A stretch of 64,000 bases of DNA from Rhynchopus sp. YZ270_cl-10. Taxonomy: Eukaryota > Euglenozoa > Diplonemea > Diplonemida > Diplonemidae. Positions 56,296 through 64,000 of this stretch are shown piece after piece. The first letter of the stretch is position 1. Every line of letters starts with the position of its first letter. Under the pieces are notes generated by a model that had not been told where the DNA came from, did no database searches, and saw only the letters and a program-made list of their open reading frames with translations. Where the stretch lies: positions 1 through 64,000 of the forward strand of contig OZ037917.1 of assembly GCA_964035575.1 (NCBI GenBank), in the 5' to 3' direction. The translations under genes were made by a program, and so were the position numbers.

Positions 56296-56985
56296 CCTGA
56301 ATAATAAAAACGGGACTGGGGGTCTAAGGGGTATCTGTAGGTGGTGTGTTGGGATGGATGGATGAATGGATTCGTTGTCCACTACAGCAGTGGCCTGTAC
56401 CCTACGACACACTCCAAATGAAACACTCAGGTACGACGTTTGTGTCCGTGCAGACGAAGAGGCATTGCGGTATTCAGGGAAAAGGGGAGATGGGCGTGTG
56501 GAGTCTTTAGTATTGAAACCGACGTATGTTCACATCTGTCTGATGTTAGTTGTTGCCGTTTGCTGCATCCATTTTATTGTTTTTTGTTAATCTACACATC
56601 CCCCACAATGCTGGGTAGTTGCCGCACCTCAGTGTGGGGTGCGACGTTCTTTTTTTCCTTCGGGAATATTATTTGTGGACCCTAGAAAACTTTAAACCGG
56701 ATGTTGTTTTGCACTTCGCTTTATTTTCGCTCCAGTAAAGACCTTCTTCATCACTTTAATTCTACCCCCTACCAAAGCAAATTGCAAGACGCAACAAACG
56801 TTCTGAACCAAAAAAAAACCCCCTGAAAACGAATAAAGGCTAGAGAGAGGATGCCAGGGCAAAAACCCCAGAGCCCCCACGTGTCCTAAGATGGGCACGG
56901 AAAGGAAAGGGTGAAAAAAATATACAGGAATTTCATCAGGAATTCCCGGTTCCAATACATAAAAACAAAACAACAACGTTTGAAT
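56296..56985. other. Intergenic region, about 0.7 kb
   Basis: No gene was seen. It includes the acceptor of the sulfatase gene at 56297 and AT-rich sequence 3' of the Bax-inhibitor gene. Confidence 0.5.
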
Positions 56986-57858
56986 CTAATCACTGCTGCC
57001 TCCTCCTGTAAGGATTCTGACGATGTAGCTGAATGTCTGCATGATGTTGATGAGCATGTTGATGGAGTCTCCTGTGATGTCCTCTGCTCCTTGGTTTGCC
57101 TTCTCGATCATGTTGGACGTGTCGGAGGCGATGAAGAGCGAGAAGATGGCGAGTCCACCGTACATCATCATCTGGTGCATCATGGGTGTGGGTGCCACAA
57201 AGAACGAAAACAGCTGCATCCCAATCAACCCAAACATTCCTGCCATCAAGGGCCCCTGCATCTTCATCGCGCTCCCCTTCGGTGCCAGCAGAGCCGCAGC
57301 ACTGAACCCAGCAAACGTCGCCCCGGTCAAACCCACAGCAGGCAGCAGCACACCAGACACAGTGGCAAGCCCGACAGCACCAGCAGCACCCATCCCCATC
57401 AGACCTGCGAAGCTGTGGTACAGTGCTATGCGTGCAGGCTGCGTCTTGGCTGCGCCCATCATCAACGCGCCAAGCGGGATAAACGAGGCAAGTCCACAGG
57501 CCCAAATAGGGATAGTTGCGCCCAGTGGTGTGAACAGCATCAGCGATGTGCCAGCACCTGCAGTGAACATTCCCGCAGCGGTGTTCCCGTACACACGTGT
57601 CAGGTACTTCCGTGCGTGCGGGGTGAGTGCGTCGTATTCGCTCTGCTTCTCCTGCATCACCTGCCCCTGGCCTTGCTGTTCCGTCTGGTACACCGACGTG
57701 TCCCTGTTGCTGGGCACGTTGTCCCGCCTCCCCAGCAGCACTGCACTGTTCTGGAAGCAGCGTCTCTGCAACGTCTCGTGTCTCGCAAAAGACGGAACCG
57801 GCGTGACCACACCACAACGGAGGGCCGCCCTTGACATACGAAGTCCTGTGCGCATCAT
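56986..57858 (-). CDS. Mitochondrial Bax-inhibitor-1 family protein (GHITM/TMBIM5-like)
   Basis: A single exon of 290 residues. The first about 40 residues are rich in Arg with no acidic residues before HE, a typical mitochondrial presequence (MMRTGLRMSRAALRCG). From about residue 90 there are seven hydrophobic segments of the BI-1 fold. The last part has the family hallmark MMYGGLAIFSLFIASDTSNM followed by SINMLINIMQTFSYIVRIL, with the acidic residue in the sixth/seventh helix region. In animals GHITM/TMBIM5 is an inner-membrane protein linked to cristae structure and cation/proton exchange; the same role here is inferred. An acceptor (TTTCTACAG) lies about 25 nt upstream of the ATG. Confidence 0.9.
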   Translation of the reverse strand: MMRTGLRMSRAALRCGVVTPVPSFARHETLQRRCFQNSAVLLGRRDNVPSNRDTSVYQTEQQGQGQVMQEKQSEYDALTPHARKYLTRVYGNTAAGMFTAGAGTSLMLFTPLGATIPIWACGLASFIPLGALMMGAAKTQPARIALYHSFAGLMGMGAAGAVGLATVSGVLLPAVGLTGATFAGFSAAALLAPKGSAMKMQGPLMAGMFGLIGMQLFSFFVAPTPMMHQMMMYGGLAIFSLFIASDTSNMIEKANQGAEDITGDSINMLINIMQTFSYIVRILTGGGSSD

Positions 57859-59273
57859 TTTAAGAGCAGAAAGTTAGTATTTCTGTAGAAAGTGTACATT
57901 AGGCGACCATGGAAAACAATAAACTAAACACCCTGCACGGTCCTCACGATTGCGAGGTAACACAGTGTGCAAGGATAGCGGGAGAGATCACAAAACTAGA
58001 TAAAAATAGAGGGGGTGGCGCCTTTTTTCCTTTTGTTTCACTCTTGTGCACCGGTAAACGTGTTTTGTTTTAAATCGCTTTCTTTTTCGCAGCATTCGTC
58101 CCGCTGTGTTTTCACATATGTTCTCTACATTTGCCCCCGCATCACCTTTGTTCCCTCCCCACACAGTGCGGATTCCTACCTTCGTTCCCGTTCTTTTGTT
58201 CGTGTGTCTCTGCCTTCATAACTTCAAAAGCAAAGACGCAGAAAATTGGTTGGTTTTGCACGCATCCGTCGTCCCCGAAACATCAGATGGACAAGAACAC
58301 CGCACACAAAAACCCAAACAGGAATAGGAACCAAGCTGCAGGGGGTGGGCAAATAAAAAACTCAAGTTGAAAGTGCAAACGCCTCTTGCGGGCACAGGCA
58401 CCCGGCAAACAGAAGGTGAGGGGGTGTAAGAAGAGAGCAACAACGAACACACAGGACTGCATACAAAAAACAGAGGTGGAACCCATACCATCCCAGCCCC
58501 ACTGCCAGGGATATACGATCGCGACACAATAAGGGTGTGAAGACGACCACTTTGGGCACACGCGACGATGTCAAAAAAGAGATGATAAAAAAGACGCAAA
58601 AACAAACAAACAAAAACAACCAAAATAACGACGTTAACAGATGGATGGACCCCGCGGGCTCATGCCATCTTTTAAAATAAAAATAAAATAGAAAAAACAA
58701 GGCATAGTTGAAGCGGACACGTGGATGTCTTGTGCTGATAAAGACAAGAAGAGGGACATGGGAAGGGAAGGCAGCAGGGTTGTTACGTCCTTTGGACAGG
58801 CTCAGGCACATGATATGATACATAACACAGCCTTCTCTCCTATTTCACGTTTCAGCCCCCAGTTGACACAGCATCGTCGGCACAAGCTTTGTGGGAACGT
58901 GTGTTGTGTGCAACAGGAAAACAGCAACAGACAGGGATGGAGCGGGAGCGGGGACAGGGCCGGGGTACAACTGAACGCCCGGACATCTGTCCCACACACA
59001 CTACACACATCCATCCCCACTTCTGTTGTGAAACGCTATCCAAAAAAACGCAGCTGCACTTCCCTAGCACAGCGGACATCACAAAAAAGAGGAAAACAAA
59101 GAAAACAAAAAGACAGGCTGAAAACAGAGTGCAGGGGCGCTTCTTTTATTGCGGCAAGAGATACTTGTCAACAGCAGAAGAAGATAAAAACGCGTTTAAT
59201 AAAAGAAAAGAGAAGCAACAAACACAGAACAGTGTCAGTCAGTCACTCCCCGGACCCTGCGGACGCATCACGC
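57859..59273. other. Intergenic region, about 1.4 kb
   Basis: The largest gap in the cluster. No gene with domain support was seen on either strand. Plus-strand frames here are extensions antisense to the Cys-rich gene. The right part is probably the 3' untranslated region of the Cys-rich gene. Confidence 0.5.
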
Positions 59274-60698
59274 TCACGCCAGGGCCGCGCTGTACGCACA
59301 CCTCCCTGCCACACACTGTGGCACGCGTGCGGGGCAGTCGCACGTGCTGATGAACCTGCTGCTGCCGAAGCACTCCACAAGGACATCCTTCTTCGCGCTG
59401 AATGCGGCCATCTCGGCGTCTGTCGCACGCACACTCGCAAGCAGATTCCTGGTGCACCCACAGCTCGTTCCCACCAGCGGGCGTGCCGGCTCGCATTCGG
59501 CACTCTCTCTGCAGGTCTGCACGGTGGTGAGGGCGGCTTCGTACTCTGCCTCTGCGGTGCTGCAAACATCAACAATAGGTGCGGGCTGTGTGCCCACAAG
59601 GTTGTGCGCACACACACCCGCGTCCGTGCACCTGAAGCCGTCAGAGGCCGGGCAGTCGCAGATGGTGATCAGGGGTCCGTTGCAGGTCTGGTACTGTCCG
59701 AGCAGGGTGTTGAACGTTGCCAGGTCGGTTGCGCTCAGGTCAGCACGTGCCACCTTGTTGCGTGTGCATCCACAGCCGGTCCCGGACAGCACAGTGCCAC
59801 AGTCGGCTGCTGCCGAGCAGGTCTGGATTCTCGCCAGGAATGCGTTGTAGTCAGTTGTGATCTCGTCACAGGTCGGCTCCGGCACGGGCACAGGCGCAGT
59901 CACAAGGTTGTGTGCACACACACCCGCGTCCGTGCACCTGAAGCCGTCAGAGGCCGGGCAGTCGCAGATGGTGATCAGGGGTCCGTTGCAGGTCTGGTAC
60001 TGTCCGAGCAGGGTGTTGAACGCCGCCAGGTCGGTTGCGCTCAGGTCAGCACGTGCCACCAGGTTACGTGTGCATCCACAGCCAGTCCCGGACAGCACAG
60101 TGCCACAGTCGGCTGCTGCCGAGCAGGTCTGGATTCTCGCCAGGAATGCGTTGTAGTCAGTTGTGATCTCGTCACAGGTCGGCTCCGGCACGGGCACAGG
60201 TGCAGTCACAAGGTTGAACGAGCAGCGGTTCTCCGAGCACTTGAAGCCAGAGGCAGCCGGGCAGTCGCAGGTCGAGAGGAAGCTGCCACCACAGGCTGAG
60301 TACTGCGCCTTCAGGGCCTCGAAGTCTGCCACCTGCTGTGCGGTCAGGTCAGCACGTGCCACCAGGTTGCGTGTGCACCCACAGCTTGTCCCGGTCAGCA
60401 CAGTGCCACACTCGCTCGCAGTGTCGCAGGTCTGGATGGTCGCAAGGTAGCTGGTGAAGTCGGCTGTGATCTCGTCACACGTGGGTGCGGGCTCAGCACT
60501 CCAGTCGCAGAAGCCCGCTGCAGTGCACGTTGCGACACCACCGCAGAGCTGGACGCCAATGTGCCGCATGCACTTCGCATCGTTGTGGCAGCGCACCGTC
60601 GACATCAGGCGCGGCACCAACGACGTGCACAGGTGGCTTGCGCTCGCAACATCCACACACGCTGAGAGCAGCAGCACCGACGCAACTGTGGCACGCAT
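59274..60698 (-). CDS. Secreted Cys-rich protein with four about 100-residue repeats
   Basis: A single exon of 474 residues. A signal peptide (MRATVASVLLLSACVDVASA) and a Cys-rich head precede four repeats. Each runs from a CDEIT or CSTAE start through C..C (QTC..ECG) and GT.CGCTRN to CDCPA and a Cys-x-x-x-x-Cys end. The two central repeats are nearly identical at DNA level with a 306-bp period, from about 59597 to 60190. Conserved Cys spacing suggests disulfide-bonded modules in an extracellular protein. No named family was recognised. The start is supported by a pyrimidine tract and TAG acceptor at 60705. Confidence 0.85.
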   Translation of the reverse strand: MRATVASVLLLSACVDVASASHLCTSLVPRLMSTVRCHNDAKCMRHIGVQLCGGVATCTAAGFCDWSAEPAPTCDEITADFTSYLATIQTCDTASECGTVLTGTSCGCTRNLVARADLTAQQVADFEALKAQYSACGGSFLSTCDCPAASGFKCSENRCSFNLVTAPVPVPEPTCDEITTDYNAFLARIQTCSAAADCGTVLSGTGCGCTRNLVARADLSATDLAAFNTLLGQYQTCNGPLITICDCPASDGFRCTDAGVCAHNLVTAPVPVPEPTCDEITTDYNAFLARIQTCSAAADCGTVLSGTGCGCTRNKVARADLSATDLATFNTLLGQYQTCNGPLITICDCPASDGFRCTDAGVCAHNLVGTQPAPIVDVCSTAEAEYEAALTTVQTCRESAECEPARPLVGTSCGCTRNLLASVRATDAEMAAFSAKKDVLVECFGSSRFISTCDCPARVPQCVAGRCAYSAALA

Positions 60699-61342
60699 TG
60701 TAGACTAGGGTGGAGGTATGTGTCTTTACGTTTTCAGATCTGTGGTGTGTAAGTGTAGGTGATGAAATGCGGTTGTGGGGGCGTTAATGTTGAAGGAAAA
60801 GTAGTGGAGTTTTGAGTCTCGTTGTTGGTAGCTGTATATATTTTTTCTCCCGCCCTTGTGTTGTTTTTTTTTTTCGTTTTTTATTTTCCTTATTTCACTA
60901 TTTGTACATTGCTTTTTGAACATTATTTTATGTCGCCCCAAAAATGAGAAGGTTCTATCGCTTTTTTGTCATTTGTGTAAAAGTTTCAAAAACCTTCTTT
61001 TATTTTGTGCGTATCTCTAATACTTCCCTGTACGTACATCAGAGCTTGATGCGGTTCCGTTGGGAGTCAGCTCGGTGTGGCTAAGAATCGTGCTTGTGAG
61101 GGTTAATAAATAAAACAGAAACATGTGCACTCATCTCCGGCTGTCTCTACCGTGGGTATCGTCTCTTACTCAAACGACGTTCTGGGTGTTTGGGGTGCTG
61201 TACTGGAGCGTCAACGGGTATAACAAAAAGGGAGTGGTAGCCTGTGGCGTAACAACAGGGTGCTCTTGTTAGCCTGGTGGTGCACCGCTGTCGCAGGAGA
61301 CAACTACTGGGGTGAGGTATCGAAACGGGCCGTGGGTATCTG
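60699..61342. other. Intergenic region, about 0.6 kb
   Basis: No gene was seen. The left half is AT-rich. The right half has even composition and is probably the 3' untranslated region of the PARG gene. Confidence 0.45.
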
Positions 61343-63340
61343 TCACGCTTGTGGCAGTCTCAGGACACGTTCGATGTGCTGGAATGGTGTGCCCATCTTA
61401 GCTGAATAGGAGAGCAGTGCTTTGTACACGTCGCCTACGCGGCACCCTTTGGCTGCAAGCTTCGCGGAGATGGCTGTGAGGTTTGCGGCCAAAGTGTTGT
61501 CGTCAAAGACGTAGAAGCGCATCTGCGCGATACGTGCCTCGCTTGTAGCAAGCAGCTGCAGCAGTGCCTTCAGCTCCGAGTCGCCTGCGAACACGCCGCA
61601 GCCCCATTTCCCTGTCGCGACTTCTGCTGGGCGGAACGGGTCGCGTGCGATGGGACGCACGGCGACAAAGAACTTGTTCATCTCGCGCTTCATCTCCTCC
61701 GTTTTGTATTGCTCAGAGGGATGCCGTCCGCGGGACTGATAGTTGACTGCGTCGGCGGCGGTGATTGAGACGTCAGCGATGTTCTGCCCTTTGTGCTGCA
61801 CGATGCGCGTCTCGTCGCTGTGCGGCCCATTGTACTTGAACGTGTCGTTGTAGCCACGGTATTTGCACACTTGCCGAAAGCCGAACATCTTGATTGCCTC
61901 CCGCGGTCCCATGCGTTCACAGAAGAAGCGCGTCACAAGAAGCTGCGGGCACACCAAGAAGCGGATCTCTTCCTGCACACACCCACGCCCGATAACGCCA
62001 CCGCCAATCATCGCGTTAGCGAAGTCGAGCTGCAGGCACCCTGTAGCGTCTTCGATGTTGTGTCCCTGAGGGACGGTCACAACAGTGGCCAGCGGCGCGC
62101 TGCTCTGCTTCCACGTTGGCAGGTCCATCGGAGCCAGAGAGCTTCTCGTGGTGACCAGGACAGGAATCTCTGCTGGGTTGCGATCTGCGTGGCCCTTGGC
62201 GTGCTCAAGCATGAAGTAGCGGTGCAGGCACAGCAGCTTCTCCTCCGCAAGGCTTAGTGTCTTCGACTCCTCGCCCAAGGACGACGACGAGAACTGGTAC
62301 CCAGACATCCCCTCCACACCCCACACACAGTCGCCGATGAAAACCGACGTGAAGTTGCAGTTTGGCATGTGCCGTGTCACGTGCTCGTAGTAGTCGCGGT
62401 CAGTGTTTGTCTTCCAGTAGTCCATGAGTCGGTTGCGCTTGTGGCGGAACGGCACCAAACAAAAGAAGCTGTGGCACAGCAGCACCAGCGCCTGGTACTC
62501 TGTCATCACCACCTCCTTCACACCCGAATCTGCCTTAGCGGCCATGAAGTCAACAGGTCCGCCCAACAGCTCGTCTGTCTTCTTCACACAGTCAATCATC
62601 CACGGCAGCACTGTCCCGAAGAAACGTTCCCGCTCGGGTACCGGGAGTGGTCCGTTGTCAGAGTAGAAGTTGTGCAGGTTCTGCAGGGATCCCGCCGCGC
62701 TGGTGCCGTCATCCGTGAAGTCGTCGCAGCCGGTGAGCTTCGCAAGCTGTGTGATGGAGTGGCACATCGCATCGTTGTTGCAGTGGACCTGCAGTGCGCT
62801 GAGCGTCGTCAACACATGTGGCACCCACAGCTCCCGGATGTGGTTGGCAAGTATAAGATACCCACGTGGGCCAAGCCCTGCAGATACTGAGTGTTCAAAG
62901 TTGCAGTCGCGTCCTTTGCGGCACTGGCCTGTGCGGTAGTGGCGGCACGCATAGCGGTAGAATGGCTTTTGGCTGCCGTAGCCTGCAGCGGGGCGTTGGT
63001 GTCCGTACGACATATCTGTGATGGGGAGGGGACTGGCAGTGGCAGGGGCCTGCGGACGTCCGTGGGCCTTGTGCCTTTGTGCGGCAGTGCTGTGTACAGT
63101 GTTGGGGGTGGCGGGTGTGGCGGGTGCTGTGGGTGTGGCAGGTGGAGCAGATGTGGCCGGTGTTGTAGGCCCTGTGTCCTCGGAGGCAGTGATGGTGCTG
63201 TTGCTGTTCTCGTCCATAGTCAGGTCTATTGAGTGCTGCTGTGTGTCGACTAGGGAAGGTACCGCAGGTGTTGTCTCGTTCGATCTCTTAGCCTTTTTGA
63301 AGCCAAAGTCACGGAGAGTGGACTGTGAGCCACGTTTCAT
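61343..63340 (-). CDS. PARG: Poly(ADP-ribose) glycohydrolase with CCCH zinc finger
   Basis: A single exon of 665 residues, starting at 63340 (MKRGSQSTLRDFGFKKAKR). The N-terminus looks like a PCNA-binding (PIP) box with Q6, L9 and F12, next to a basic nuclear signal. A Thr/Pro/Ala-rich linker follows. A CCCH finger of form C-x7-C-x5-C-x3-H lies at about 132-150 (CRHYRTGQCRKGRDCNFEH). The catalytic macrodomain has the PARG signature GGGVIGRGCVQEE at about 446-458, with E457 and E458 the catalytic pair. GYNDTFKYNGPHSDE and VATGKWGCGVFAGD match the conserved substrate-binding blocks. It removes poly(ADP-ribose) chains, probably in the nucleus at damaged or replicating DNA. A short upstream reading frame overlaps the leader unless the acceptor CACCACAG is used. 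Confidence 0.95.
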   Translation of the reverse strand: MKRGSQSTLRDFGFKKAKRSNETTPAVPSLVDTQQHSIDLTMDENSNSTITASEDTGPTTPATSAPPATPTAPATPATPNTVHSTAAQRHKAHGRPQAPATASPLPITDMSYGHQRPAAGYGSQKPFYRYACRHYRTGQCRKGRDCNFEHSVSAGLGPRGYLILANHIRELWVPHVLTTLSALQVHCNNDAMCHSITQLAKLTGCDDFTDDGTSAAGSLQNLHNFYSDNGPLPVPERERFFGTVLPWMIDCVKKTDELLGGPVDFMAAKADSGVKEVVMTEYQALVLLCHSFFCLVPFRHKRNRLMDYWKTNTDRDYYEHVTRHMPNCNFTSVFIGDCVWGVEGMSGYQFSSSSLGEESKTLSLAEEKLLCLHRYFMLEHAKGHADRNPAEIPVLVTTRSSLAPMDLPTWKQSSAPLATVVTVPQGHNIEDATGCLQLDFANAMIGGGVIGRGCVQEEIRFLVCPQLLVTRFFCERMGPREAIKMFGFRQVCKYRGYNDTFKYNGPHSDETRIVQHKGQNIADVSITAADAVNYQSRGRHPSEQYKTEEMKREMNKFFVAVRPIARDPFRPAEVATGKWGCGVFAGDSELKALLQLLATSEARIAQMRFYVFDDNTLAANLTAISAKLAAKGCRVGDVYKALLSYSAKMGTPFQHIERVLRLPQA

Positions 63341-63905
63341 CCGTAGTGTCTGTCGAGACGCTTTCTCTCGACAGTGTTCTGTGGTGCTGGTGTTGGTGTT
63401 GGGTGGGTTGAGAGCATGGTGCGGGGCCTTGTAATAAAATAAGAGGAGGAAGGGAGCGAGGAGGCTTGTTAAGCAAAAAAAAAAAGCATGTTGAAAAACA
63501 GACGCAATATTGGCAAAAGAAACGCTTGGTTGGCAGTTAAAAATAGAGAGGAAAAAAAGGTTTTGAAAATGAGAATGCTCACGGAGCACACTCACGGAGG
63601 GCAACTTAAACTAATAAACAGAATTGTTATTTTAAAAAAAATGCAAATCACAACCAAAGCGTGCAAAGAAAATGCAAAAAAAAAAATTTTTTTAAGACCT
63701 AAGCATCTCAAGCCTAGTCACCTTTAAAAAAAATTCCAAAAATGGACAGTGTACTCCCTTCTCGGGGGGGGGGGGGGGGGGGGGAAACGCATGTGGTACA
63801 ACAAACGTCATACTCACAAATACAAATTAAAACCTTATTAACCTCACGGATTACCCCCGACCCCCCTCACCACACTCCCCCCTCCAATACACTTCCTCCC
63901 CCAAC
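63341..63905. other. Intergenic region with a G21 run
   Basis: No gene was seen. It includes AT-rich DNA and a run of 21 G at 63764-63784, followed by C-rich sequence at 63850-63905 just after the stop codon of the next gene. Confidence 0.6.
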
Positions 63906-64000
63906 TCATCCACGTGTACGCTGTCCCAACATGTTACGCACTTTTTCCTTGCTGAGGAAGCCTGTTGTCTCGTCTCCGAGACCTGAGGCTTCTACTGTCA
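63906..64000 (-). CDS. C-terminal 30 codons of a further minus-strand gene
   Basis: A frame open from the right edge encodes TVEASGLGDETTGFLSKEKV and then RNMLGQRTRG before a TGA at 63906-63908. The composition and strand match the gene cluster. It is too short for identification. Confidence 0.5.
   Translation of the reverse strand, partial: TVEASGLGDETTGFLSKEKVRNMLGQRTRG

Noticed and set aside
58725-60299. 524-codon plus-strand ORF
   Set aside because: It is antisense to the Cys-rich repeat gene, mirrors its repeats and has no domain of its own.

Overview
The window is nuclear DNA of a protist, most likely a euglenozoan and perhaps a diplonemid (inference, moderate confidence). Four things point there. 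All host genes from 33.5 to 64 kb lie on the minus strand, head to tail. Nearly every start codon has a pyrimidine-rich tract and an AG 1-45 nt upstream, as expected for spliced-leader addition. The mRNA capping enzyme is a guanylyltransferase fused to a cap N7-methyltransferase, the arrangement known from kinetoplastids. Small conventional introns (45-76 bp, mostly GTATGN...AG) are present, which argues against a kinetoplastid itself.

Layout: 1-33 kb is a repeat and mobile-element compartment. Its main component is an 8-bp satellite (GGGTTTGC) found in seven arrays. A GGGTCTGC relative is organised into higher-order arrays with GT-rich linkers. Other tandem families are 10-bp arrays (NATGGCAAAT), 349-, 379- and 569-bp satellites, a 2,651-bp tandem duplication and a perfect 13-bp minisatellite. 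Embedded in this are Helitron pieces (a helicase-OTU gene with three introns, a zinc-finger ORF and a separate Rep fragment) and three copies, two of them truncated, of a small tyrosine-recombinase-like ORF. Short pieces of the 8-bp satellite also occur as discrete insertions inside other sequences, two of them flanked by short target duplications.

From 33.5 to 64 kb is a compact, repeat-poor gene cluster. In coordinate order (the reverse of transcription) it holds an EF-hand/ubiquitin-like protein, a large PAN/RCC1-like membrane protein, a large secreted discoidin/ELWxTDGT-like/EGF protein, the capping enzyme, a K/E-rich coiled-coil protein, a membrane-anchored sulfatase, a mitochondrial Bax-inhibitor-1 (GHITM/TMBIM5-like) protein, a secreted Cys-rich repeat protein and a poly(ADP-ribose) glycohydrolase with a CCCH finger. 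The last 30 codons of a further gene enter at the right edge. No shared pathway is evident; the cluster looks like a polycistronic unit of unrelated genes.
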